This document shows, one piece after another, positions 1 through 6,447 of a DNA stretch of 36,695 bases (position 1 is the first letter of the stretch; every line of letters begins with the position of its first letter). The translations under genes and the position numbers were made by a program. The DNA comes from Deltaproteobacteria bacterium. Lineage in GTDB: Bacteria > Desulfobacterota > Desulfobaccia > Desulfobaccales > 0-14-0-80-60-11. Where the stretch lies: assembly GCA_016874915.1 (NCBI GenBank), contig VGSW01000014.1, forward strand, positions 1-36,695, written 5' to 3'. The notes under the pieces are model-generated. The model made no database searches. It was given only the letters and a program-made list of their open reading frames with translations, and was not told where the DNA came from.

Positions 1-243
1 TCCGTCTTCCGCCGCTTGGAAGAGATCCGCGTTTAGGGTCTTCCAGGACAGAGGAATGGTGAGCGTGCGGCCGGTGGGGATGAGTTCCCGCCCCGATTCC
101 CGAACCTGACGGTACAAGGGCATCATCACCGTTACCTGCTGTCCCAGGCTTACCAGGGCCCTGGACAGGCCGTGGATCACTTCGGCCAGGCCGCCGCTAG
201 CCGCAAAGGGGTTGGCCTCCGGAGTTACCATCAGGATGTGCAT
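1..243 (-). CDS. glgA: Glycogen synthase, N-terminal part (runs off the left edge)
   Basis: The reverse strand encodes a protein beginning MHILMVTPEANPFAASGGLA, followed by EVIHGLSRALVSLGQQVTVMMPLYRQV. This is the N-terminal Rossmann half of the GT5 starch/glycogen synthase family, which transfers glucose from ADP- or UDP-glucose to an alpha-1,4-glucan. The usual K-x-G-G-L nucleotide-sugar motif appears here as A-S-G-G-L, so the lysine position is not conserved in this alignment. Only 81 codons are inside the window. The ATG at 243 lies 8 bases after the galT stop codon, so the two genes are probably one operon transcribed leftwards. The family call is firm; the exact sugar donor is not visible. 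Confidence 0.85.
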   Translation of the reverse strand, partial: MHILMVTPEANPFAASGGLAEVIHGLSRALVSLGQQVTVMMPLYRQVRESGRELIPTGRTLTIPLSWKTLNADLFQAAEDG

Positions 244-251
244 AAGCCCTC

Positions 252-1271
252 TTACAGCTTCACCTCCCGGAGATACTGAGCCGCATCTTCCGGTGGGGTG
301 GGATTGATGAAAAAGCCCGAGCCCCACTCAAACCCCGCCATCAGGGTGAGCTTGGGCATGATCTCAAAATGCCAGTGGTAATGGGGCATGGCCGGATCTC
401 TCAGGGGCGCGGTGTGCAGGATAAAATTGTATGGCGCCCTGAATCCGTCCGGACTCAGCAAGGACTTTTCCAGTCGTTTCAAGGTGGCGGAAAAGATTTC
501 CGCCAGATGCCGCCGGGAGGCGTCGCTTAAGTCCATGTAGCTGGAATGGTGCGTCTTGGGGAGGATCCAGACTTCAAAAGGCGAGCGGGGAGCAAAGGGA
601 CACAGGGCCACGAATTCCTGGTTTTCCAGGACCACTCGCACCTGCTGCTGCATTTCCTGGCGGACCATGTCGCAGAAGACGCAGCGCTCTTTCCACTTGT
701 AGTAAAGCTTGCTGCCCTGGATCTCTTCCTGGACCAGCTCCGGGACGATGGGCAGCCCGATAAGCTGGCTGTGGGTGTGCTCCAAAGAAGCCCCCGCGGC
801 CCGGCCCCAGTTTTTAAAGATCAGCACATATTGATACCGGGGATCCTGGGCCAGGGTCAGCATGCGCTCCTGGTAAGCCCCCAGCACCAGCATGAACTCC
901 TCAATGGTAATGGTGGTGAGCAGGGCCTGGTGGTCGGGATGTTCGATGATGACCTCATGGGTGCCGATGCCGTTCATCTTGTCGAACATGCCCTCGCCCT
1001 GGCGGTTGAGCAGGTCTTCCGGCCGCATGACCAGCGCGGGGAATTTATTGTTGACCACCCGTAGATGCCAGCCCGGGGTATTGGGAGCGGTGCCCGAGTC
1101 CCGGAGGGCAAAAAGCTCCGGCGGGGTGGTATGCTCATTGCCCTGGTCAAAAGGACAAAATCCCCCCTTAACCACGTCCGGTTCAATGACAAAATCGTGG
1201 GGCCGCTTGCCCCGTTCGGTGGCGATAATCACCCAGCGGTCAATGATAGGATCTTTGCGAAGTTCCGGCAT
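252..1271 (-). CDS. galT: Galactose-1-phosphate uridylyltransferase
   Basis: A 339-residue protein of the HIT-superfamily GalT family, which exchanges UMP between UDP-glucose and galactose-1-phosphate in the Leloir pathway. The active-site H-x-H is seen as LEHTHSQLIG, with histidines near residues 165 and 167; the second is the expected nucleotidyl-histidine. Cysteines that look like metal ligands occur in GFCPFDQGNEHT (residue 39) and CVFCDM (residues 197 and 200). A late HYHWHFEIMPK motif is also typical. Length and motifs fit a complete enzyme of the short bacterial type. The gene is followed after 8 bases by the glycogen synthase gene, so it may balance hexose phosphates between storage and the surface sugars made further right. 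A relative acting on another sugar phosphate cannot be excluded. Confidence 0.9.
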   Translation of the reverse strand: MPELRKDPIIDRWVIIATERGKRPHDFVIEPDVVKGGFCPFDQGNEHTTPPELFALRDSGTAPNTPGWHLRVVNNKFPALVMRPEDLLNRQGEGMFDKMNGIGTHEVIIEHPDHQALLTTITIEEFMLVLGAYQERMLTLAQDPRYQYVLIFKNWGRAAGASLEHTHSQLIGLPIVPELVQEEIQGSKLYYKWKERCVFCDMVRQEMQQQVRVVLENQEFVALCPFAPRSPFEVWILPKTHHSSYMDLSDASRRHLAEIFSATLKRLEKSLLSPDGFRAPYNFILHTAPLRDPAMPHYHWHFEIMPKLTLMAGFEWGSGFFINPTPPEDAAQYLREVKL

Positions 1272-1362
1272 ATATCCACCTCCCTCAGGCCCTGGGGTTA
1301 AGGGAGTGCTTTTAGCTTACTTTTAAGTCCAGTATACGCCCCTGGGGAAATTTTGCAAATGG

Positions 1363-1435
1363 AACCGCCGAGGACCGCCGATAAACCCGGATTTTCTTAA
1401 TCGTTATCTGGGTTAATCGGCGTTCATCTGCGGTT
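1363..1435. repeat. Imperfect palindromic repeat, copy A
   Basis: Two 30-base arms (1363-1392 and 1406-1435) are reverse complements at 25 of 30 positions, separated by 13 bases. The arm consensus reads approximately AACCGCMGATGAACGCCGAT followed by TAACCC. One arm-like copy with 22 of 30 matches recurs at 36534-36563. It lies between galT and the DUF2905 gene and overlaps no credible gene. It is probably an extragenic palindromic element. Confidence 0.6.
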
Positions 1436-1443
1436 TTAAAAAA

Positions 1444-1656
1444 TTACTTGCGCCATAACGCGAAAATTATGGACAAAATAATGCTGAGGAGAATACAAGT
1501 CCCCAGGGGAAAGTAAAAAGTGAAATTGTCCCGCTTATAGGTGAAATCCAGGGGGAGCTTTCCCAGCCACGGCACTTGGGGGGCCAGCAGGATGACAACG
1601 CCGATGACCACCAGCAGCACCCCGCTGATGATCAAAAAACGGGCGATTTCGGCCAT
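1444..1656 (-). CDS. DUF2905-type small membrane protein
   Basis: A 70-residue protein with two hydrophobic segments (IARFLIISGVLLVVIGVVIL and FPLGTCILLSIILSIIFAL) around a short amphipathic loop with PWLGKLPLDF and a charged YKRDNF patch. This is the layout of the DUF2905 family of two-helix inner-membrane proteins, whose function is unknown. The ATG at 1656 was chosen because it gives the usual family length and has GAGG five bases upstream. The reading frame stays open to a TTG at 1713, but the extra 19 residues look unlike the family. No functional link to galT or fic is apparent. Confidence 0.75.
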   Translation of the reverse strand: MAEIARFLIISGVLLVVIGVVILLAPQVPWLGKLPLDFTYKRDNFTFYFPLGTCILLSIILSIIFALWRK

Positions 1657-1719
1657 AAACGCCTCAATTATCACTTGGGCAATTTCCGGGATTGGCAAAT
1701 CACTATTGCGCAAGAAAAT

Positions 1720-2898
1720 TCATTCGGTTGGGCCATTTTGATCACTATCCTTGAAAAGTTCTAAGTAAGAAGAATATGCAAAGCGCCGATTTCGCTTCCT
1801 GCCAGTAAATTCGTTTAAAATTTTTATCTTACACAAATCTTTTACAAGCCTGTTTGCATTCGGGTAGGAAAGTCCTGTGATTGCAGAAACAGTTTCAACA
1901 GAGATTATTGGATTAGAATAAAGTGTTTCTAAAACCACAAGGCCGTTAACGGCACCGCGCCCCATTTCTGTTGAAATTGAAGCCCTATGCTCTTCCCGTA
2001 ACCTCACAATCTGGCGAGCTTTATTAGTTGCCTCTTGGGCTACTTCATAAACACCGCGCAAGAAAAATTTTAACCAATTCTCCCAATCTCCTTTATCTCT
2101 TATGGCTTGCAATCTACTATTATATTCAGATTTATATTTCTTAAAGAAATGTGAAAGATAAAGGAGGGGACGATTTAGAACTTCTTGTTGACAGATTAAA
2201 AAGGTTATAAGGAGACGTCCTAAACGGCCATTACCATCCAAAAATGGGTGAATTGTTTCAAACTGGGCATGAAGCAAGCCTGCCTTGACCAGCATAGGTA
2301 TGGGCTTTGGATCATAAATAAATTTTTCTAGGTCATTTAGGGCGTCGATCATCTCATGTGGGGGTGGTGGCACAAATTCCGCAGTGGTTAACCCATCTAT
2401 CCCAGGAGTGCCGATCCAGTTTTGAGATTGGCGAAACTCTCCCGGTCTTCTCTCACCTCCGCGTACACCTTCTAAAAGCTTTCCGTGAATTTCACCAATT
2501 AACCTTAGGGAAAGAGGGAGTTCTTTCAGGCGATCCAGTCCATAATTCATTGCTTTAATATAATTTATCACTTCTCCCACATCCTGAGGTCGGCCCGGCT
2601 CCAAAGCTTGAGCTTCAAATTCCAAGACGTCCATCAAAGAAGCCTGGGTTCCTTCGATCTGACAAGAAAGCGCAGCCTCTTTGCGCACATACATAAAGAC
2701 AAAAAGATCAGGATCGGGGAGTATATCAGTGGAGCCATCCAGACGCCCCAGGGCTCGGTCTGCCTTGGATAATAGTGCCCACATTTCGTCATCATAACGA
2801 ATCGGGGGGTCCGGAGGCAGCCTCTTCGGAATAAAGGCTTTATAACCTCCTGATTGCTGCACATAATTGCCCGCTCTAGTGGTCAGCCTGCTTTTCAT
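1720..2898 (-). CDS. Class II Fic protein (AMP-transferase) with C-terminal winged helix
   Basis: A 392-residue Fic-domain protein. The catalytic motif is canonical, HPFLDGNGRLGR starting near residue 217. Known Fic enzymes transfer AMP from ATP to a hydroxyl side chain of a target protein. An inhibitory helix motif S-x-x-x-E-G is seen as SCQIEG at residues 78-83, ahead of the Fic core, so this is a class II, self-inhibited enzyme. The last 70 or so residues (from about EMGRGAVNGL to the end, including GLSYPNANRLVKDL) look like a winged helix-turn-helix. Base composition is clearly more AT-rich than in the flanking genes, which suggests later acquisition. A promoter overlapped by a perfect palindrome lies just upstream, so autoregulation by the winged helix is plausible. 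The target is unknown and no separate antitoxin gene is adjacent. Confidence 0.9.
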   Translation of the reverse strand: MKSRLTTRAGNYVQQSGGYKAFIPKRLPPDPPIRYDDEMWALLSKADRALGRLDGSTDILPDPDLFVFMYVRKEAALSCQIEGTQASLMDVLEFEAQALEPGRPQDVGEVINYIKAMNYGLDRLKELPLSLRLIGEIHGKLLEGVRGGERRPGEFRQSQNWIGTPGIDGLTTAEFVPPPPHEMIDALNDLEKFIYDPKPIPMLVKAGLLHAQFETIHPFLDGNGRLGRLLITFLICQQEVLNRPLLYLSHFFKKYKSEYNSRLQAIRDKGDWENWLKFFLRGVYEVAQEATNKARQIVRLREEHRASISTEMGRGAVNGLVVLETLYSNPIISVETVSAITGLSYPNANRLVKDLCKIKILNEFTGRKRNRRFAYSSYLELFKDSDQNGPTE

Positions 2899-2929
2899 TA
2901 TTATCGTCTCTGAACATATAAAAAAAGTT

Positions 2930-2983
2930 ATTATCGAAAAACCATTTTTTCGATAATATATTCAAAGGGGTTTCCGTTTGCAA
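2930..2983 (-). promoter_or_regulatory. fic promoter with palindromic operator
   Basis: On the minus strand a TTGCAA -35 (2978-2983), a 17-base spacer and a TATATT -10 (2955-2960) form a good sigma-70-type promoter reading into fic. A perfect inverted repeat with 12-base arms, ATTATCGAAAAA (2930-2941) and TTTTTCGATAAT (2946-2957), and a 4-base centre overlaps the -10 and the expected start site. This is where a repressor would block transcription. An extra half-site-like ATTATCG occurs at 2899-2905, directly in front of the start codon. Confidence 0.65.
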
Positions 2984-3142
2984 TATCTATTTACGATCAC
3001 CCGTATGCCCTTCTCTACTGCACTGCCATTTTCAATTCTCCAAAAATCTCTAACCCATCCGCCTGGTAAGGGTCCCCTTGGATTGTAAGGAGATTCAAAA
3101 TGACCAATACCAATATCTGGGTAAATCTCCGAAATCCGGGGA

Positions 3143-4444
3143 TTATAACAGCCGCATCTGTTCCGCTTCTTTCAGCAGGTCCTCCCGGAACCGGGGGTGA
3201 GCCAGGCTGATGATGTCCAAGGCCCGCTCCCGGGTGGATTTTCCCTTGAGATTCACCACCCCGTATTCCGTGGCCAGATAATGAACGTCCATCCGGGGGG
3301 TGGTGACCACGGTGCCCGGGGCGAAGCGGGGCACCACCCGGGAGACCTGGCCGTCATGGGCCGTGGCGTAAAACGTGATAAAGGACTTGCCTCCCGGGGA
3401 GTTGAAGGCCCCCCGGACAAAGTCCAACTGGCCCCCGGTGCCGCTGTATTCAAAGCCCCCCAGGTGTTCGGAATTGCACTGCCCCAGCAAGTCCACCTCC
3501 AGGGTGGAGTTGATGGAGATCATCTTGTCGTTGCGGGCGATGATGTGGGGGGAGTTGGTATAGGACACCGGATAGCTTTCCATGCTGGGGTTGTCGTGCA
3601 TGAACTCGTACATCGCCCGGTCTCCCAGGGCGTTGGTGAATACGTGTTTCCGGGGGTGGATAGTCTTGGCCCGGCCGGTGATCACTCCTTTCTTGATGAG
3701 GTGCACCATACCGGGACAGAGCAACTCCGTGTGGATTCCCAGGTCCTTATGGTTCTCCAGATGATGGCACACCGCGTTGGGGATGCCCCCGATGCCCAAT
3801 TGCAAGGTGGCGCGGTCGGGGATCATTTCCGCAATGAGCCGGCCGATCTGCTCCGCCTCGGGCTTGGGGGGCGTGGGAGTGATTTCCAGGAGGGGCGCAT
3901 CGTGCTCCACGATGACGTCCACCTCGGAGACGTGAAGGAGGGACTCCCCGAAGACCCGGGGCATGCGGGGGTTGACTTCCACGAGGAGCCGCCGGGTGCA
4001 GCGGGCCGCGGTGGAGATGTAGTCGTTCACCGCCCCGAAGGTGAAAAACCCCGCCTGGTCCATGGGGGAGACCGTGGTAAGGACCGCGTCGATGTCCATG
4101 AAATCCCGGCAGAGGCGGGGAATCTGGTGGAACTCATTGGGCACGAAGAAATTTACCCCGGCCTTCACCAGCTCCCGGTCCGAGGCGCTGACAAACCAGC
4201 TGTAGTGGTGAATCTGATGGCTCAAGTCCGGGGCCAGGATGGTGCGGGCCGAGTGGGCCATGGGCAGCAGGGAATAGATCTTGAGGTCTTTAAGTTCGCC
4301 CTGCCTCACCCGCTGGGCTATGGCCTCCAGCAGGGCCGGAGGCTCCCCCACGGCCATACCGTGGACGATGACGGCGCCGTCTCCCATGACGGCCACGGCT
4401 TTTTCCGGGGTGGTCAACTTGCAGTGGTATTCGGAAATATTCAT
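3143..4444 (-). CDS. Acetyl-CoA hydrolase/transferase family protein (4-hydroxybutyrate CoA-transferase type)
   Basis: A 433-residue family I CoA-transferase with both halves of the fold present. The segment LGIGGIPNAVCHHLE followed by GIHTELLCPGMV places a glutamate at residue 240, matching the catalytic glutamate that forms the CoA-thioester in 4-hydroxybutyrate and acetate CoA-transferases. The C-terminal half has GGFEYSGTGGQLDFVRGA and the typical ending EYGVVNLKGKSTRERALDII. It moves CoA between acetyl-CoA and a carboxylic acid in the cytoplasm. The substrate cannot be read from sequence, and a hydrolase role is possible. It stands alone between fic and a 424-base gap, with no partner fermentation genes in the window. 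Confidence 0.85.
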   Translation of the reverse strand: MNISEYHCKLTTPEKAVAVMGDGAVIVHGMAVGEPPALLEAIAQRVRQGELKDLKIYSLLPMAHSARTILAPDLSHQIHHYSWFVSASDRELVKAGVNFFVPNEFHQIPRLCRDFMDIDAVLTTVSPMDQAGFFTFGAVNDYISTAARCTRRLLVEVNPRMPRVFGESLLHVSEVDVIVEHDAPLLEITPTPPKPEAEQIGRLIAEMIPDRATLQLGIGGIPNAVCHHLENHKDLGIHTELLCPGMVHLIKKGVITGRAKTIHPRKHVFTNALGDRAMYEFMHDNPSMESYPVSYTNSPHIIARNDKMISINSTLEVDLLGQCNSEHLGGFEYSGTGGQLDFVRGAFNSPGGKSFITFYATAHDGQVSRVVPRFAPGTVVTTPRMDVHYLATEYGVVNLKGKSTRERALDIISLAHPRFREDLLKEAEQMRLL

Positions 4445-4690
4445 AGGATTCTCAAACTTGCGTTAAGCTCCGGGTCTGTTCCCGTCCGCCCCGGGCGCGG
4501 CATTACCGGCAATAGTCCTCCCCAGGAGGTATTCCGCGTCGGCACGGGAAATTGATAAGCTAACTCAGCCTAGCCGTATTATAACCGCAAAACGGAACCA
4601 TGCCCACCTCCCTCCTGCCGTCCGTCGCCACTGGAATAAAAGAATTTAAGTGTTCCATAATATTTGCCGACTAAGCATTCGGGTTCCATG

Positions 4691-4786
4691 GTAGGATGTA
4701 GAACAGCCACGCGGGTGTCCTACGAGGGAGCAAGGCGTGTCGGGGCGACCTGGCGGTGGCCCGACGCAAGCCGAAGTCTGCGGTTA
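4691..4786 (+). ncRNA. Candidate structured RNA of unknown class
   Basis: Two perfect six-pair stems sit next to each other: GTAGGA (4691-4696) with TCCTAC (4718-4723), and GTCGGG (4739-4744) with CCCGAC (4760-4765). They are joined by GAGGGAGCAAGGC and followed by GCAAGCCGAAGTCTGCGG. Repeated GCAAG and GCAAGCC sequences around the second stem suggest tertiary contacts. It resembles neither a c-di-GMP (GEMM-I) core nor any other riboswitch whose consensus I can recall. A remnant of group II intron domain I is one possibility. The orientation is inferred from the next gene only. Confidence 0.3.
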
Positions 4787-4810
4787 AATTATCAGGGAAA
4801 AACAATCATC

Positions 4811-4839
4811 TTGACTATTCAGTAATAAGAAATTAATTT
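4811..4839 (+). promoter_or_regulatory. Possible promoter of the exported 148-residue protein
   Basis: TTGACT (4811-4816) is separated by 17 bases from TAATTT (4834-4839). The -35 is good and the -10 weak. It would start transcription about 20 bases ahead of the ribosome binding site AAAGGAG (4853-4859) and would leave the structured block at 4691-4786 outside this transcript. Confidence 0.4.
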
Positions 4840-4868
4840 TTGACCCAAAAAGAAAGGAGAACTGGCTC

Positions 4869-5315
4869 ATGCGGAAGTATTTGGTTTTCTTCAGTCTGAT
4901 GGTAGTAGGGTCTCTTATTTTTGCCGTTTCCCCGGGGGTGGCCCAGCCCACCGAACCATATCCCATCGGGGAAGTGAGCCTGGAAGCCTCGGCAGTGGCG
5001 GCCGGAGTGGGATTTTCCTGGGGTGATGGCGTCCTCAAGTTTAGGGGCAAAGAATACAAATTTAAAGTCACGGGCCTCAACGTGGGGGCAGTAGGCTTAT
5101 CCAAGATCAAGGCGGTGGGAGACGTCTATAACCTGGAGAATCCTGCGGACTTCGCCGGCAATTACGCCGCGGTGGAGGCCGGACTAGCCCTGGGCAAGGG
5201 GGTCGCCGGATTGGTGATGCGGAACCCCAGAGGGGTGATTATGAACCTGCGGTCGGTGCAGCAGGGGGTGCAGATCACCCTGGGAGTGCAAGGGATCGGA
5301 ATAGAAATGAAATAA
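4869..5315 (+). CDS. Exported protein of unknown function
   Basis: A 148-residue protein with a clear Sec signal peptide: a positively charged start, a hydrophobic core FFSLMVVGSLIFAVSP, and a likely cut after GVAQ. The mature part is rich in glycine and beta-forming residues, for example VGFSWGDGVLKFRGKEYKF, LNVGAVGLSKIKAVGDVYNL and VQQGVQITLGVQGIGIEM. This suggests a small periplasmic or surface beta-sandwich or barrel. No cysteines or catalytic motif are visible. The start is backed by AAAGGAG eight to nine bases upstream, and a terminator follows at 5398. I do not recognise the family. It stands alone ahead of the polysaccharide locus, and any link to it is guesswork. Confidence 0.75.
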   Translation: MRKYLVFFSLMVVGSLIFAVSPGVAQPTEPYPIGEVSLEASAVAAGVGFSWGDGVLKFRGKEYKFKVTGLNVGAVGLSKIKAVGDVYNLENPADFAGNYAAVEAGLALGKGVAGLVMRNPRGVIMNLRSVQQGVQITLGVQGIGIEMK

Positions 5316-5397
5316 ACTTTTTTAACAACATTCCGGCGGCCGCACTGGTATTGAGCCACTCCGCCGGGGTATTACCATCCGCATTTTGATGGCCACA

Positions 5398-5424
5398 GGG
5401 GTAGGCGCCGCCTACCCCTTTTAT
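5398..5424 (+). terminator. Rho-independent terminator
   Basis: A perfect nine-pair stem, GGGGTAGGC (5398-5406) with GCCTACCCC (5410-5418), closes a three-base loop and is followed by TTTTAT. It ends the transcript of the exported protein gene 83 bases earlier and separates it from the polysaccharide locus. Confidence 0.85.
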
Positions 5425-5707
5425 GTTGGTGCGTCTGGGTCGCGAGAACCCCCCGATCCAGTAAGAACTTTTTCTGCTGAAAAACTGACAGCTACCCAAC
5501 TAAACTTAGAAAAAAGCAAAATCCTCCCTTTGCCATAGCCTCATTTCGGGGCATCTTAATAATTCGTAATCTTATTTAAAAAATACCTGAATTGCCCGAA
5601 GTGATAAAATAACGTGGCAATCATAGCTGATTTTATTATTTTATAGTTGTAACAGTGGCGGTCTCCCTCTTTCATCTATGACAATGAAATCATTAATTAA
5701 AAATAAC

Positions 5708-5735
5708 TTGACAATACCCAGAGTTAATCTGTAAA
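5708..5735 (+). promoter_or_regulatory. Promoter of the polysaccharide export gene
   Basis: A perfect TTGACA (5708-5713) is followed after 16 bases by TGTAAA (5730-5735, four of six matches to the consensus). The ribosome binding site GGGGAG (5755-5760) precedes the GTG start by nine bases. This is the only clear promoter at the left end of the polysaccharide locus. Confidence 0.55.
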
Positions 5736-5769
5736 TTCTACTTGGGGAATTGAAGGGGAGCAAAAGATA

Positions 5770-6435
5770 GTGAAACGAACGTTTATCCAAACTCCATACA
5801 AATTCAAAATAGCCCGCACCGCAGGTTTTCCGCCAAACATTCTCAGATGGGTTCTGGCAGTACTAGTGTTGTTGGGTTTGGGAGGCTGTGGGGCTCAGTC
5901 GGGACACCTGGTGGAGGCCCAGGCTTCCGCCGCCAACCTGACGGTAGATCAGGATAATTATCTCCTGGGACCGGAAGATGCCATAGAAATTTCCGTATGG
6001 AAAGAGCCGGAACTCACCAAGCAGATGGTGGTGCGGCCGGACGGCAAGATTTCTTACCCCCTGGTGGGGGAAATCCAGGCTGCCGGCCTGACTATCAAGC
6101 AGCTTCAACAAGAAATCCACCGTCACCTGGAGAAATTTGTCACCAACGCCAATGTCACCGTCATTTTAATGAAGTCCATGAACTATAAGATCTATGTTAT
6201 CGGCAAGGTGGCCAAACCCGGTGACTTCGCGGTGGGCCGGCCCCCCACGGTGATGCAGGCCCTGGCCATGGCCGGCGGCCTGACGCCCTTCGCCTCCCCG
6301 GGAAAGATCGTCATTATCCGCAAATCCGGCGGCAAAGAGGAGGTCTTTAATTTCAATTACAAGGCTGTGTCCAAAGGGAGTTCCCTGGAAGAGAATCGCA
6401 TTCTCCTGCCCGGAGATGTGGTGGTGGTTCCCTGA
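5770..6435 (+). CDS. Polysaccharide export lipoprotein (Wza/EpsE-like)
   Basis: A 221-residue outer-membrane lipoprotein. A hydrophobic stretch, ILRWVLAVLVLLGLGGC, ends in a lipobox with cysteine near residue 41. The polysaccharide-export domain follows (YLLGPEDAIEISVWKEPELTKQMVVRPDG, then PLVGEIQAAGLTIKQLQQEI). One SLBB domain comes next (YVIGKVAKPGDFAVGRPPTVMQALAMAGGLTPFASPG), ending in the usual LLPGDVVVVP. Wza-type proteins form the channel that takes polysaccharide across the outer membrane. The protein is short, with a single SLBB, and lacks the extra C-terminal helix of E. coli Wza, as in the export proteins of exosortase/PEP-CTERM-type exopolysaccharide loci. The GTG start at 5770 has GGGGAG nine bases upstream. 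The barrel gene starts 12 bases after its stop, so they are cotranscribed. Confidence 0.9.
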   Translation: MKRTFIQTPYKFKIARTAGFPPNILRWVLAVLVLLGLGGCGAQSGHLVEAQASAANLTVDQDNYLLGPEDAIEISVWKEPELTKQMVVRPDGKISYPLVGEIQAAGLTIKQLQQEIHRHLEKFVTNANVTVILMKSMNYKIYVIGKVAKPGDFAVGRPPTVMQALAMAGGLTPFASPGKIVIIRKSGGKEEVFNFNYKAVSKGSSLEENRILLPGDVVVVP

Positions 6436-6447
6436 AGGCCGAGGCGG

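Larger units (their letters stand above)
4445..4868. other. Intergenic region between two divergent genes
   Basis: This 424-base gap lies between the CoA-transferase (leftward) and an exported protein (rightward). It holds an unassigned GC-rich block with two hairpins (4691-4765, listed separately), a weak promoter for the exported protein (4811-4839) and a good ribosome binding site, AAAGGAG, at 4853-4859. No convincing coding sequence was seen. Confidence 0.5.
5316..5769. other. Intergenic region before the polysaccharide locus
   Basis: This 454-base gap holds a strong terminator (5398-5424) and, at its right end, the promoter of the export lipoprotein gene (5708-5735). The AT-rich part between them (about 5560-5700) shows no ORF and no clear hairpin. 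Confidence 0.5.

Noticed and set aside
3197-4555. A 452-codon open frame on the plus strand.
   Set aside because: It is the antisense of the CoA-transferase gene, is rich in G, H, V and R from GC-rich codons, and has no domain or ribosome binding site. The minus-strand frame has clear family motifs.
4691-4786. Reading the structured block as a GEMM-I (c-di-GMP or cGAMP) riboswitch.
   Set aside because: The GACGCAAGCC sequence is similar to the GEMM GGACGCAAAGCC, but the partner GGGCAAACC and the overall layout are absent, and a promoter lies downstream of it.
5610-5640. Sigma-54 promoter at TGGCAATCATAGCTGA before the export gene.
   Set aside because: The spacing between GG and GC is one base too short and the -12 box is not TTGC. 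The TTGACA-type promoter at 5708 is better.
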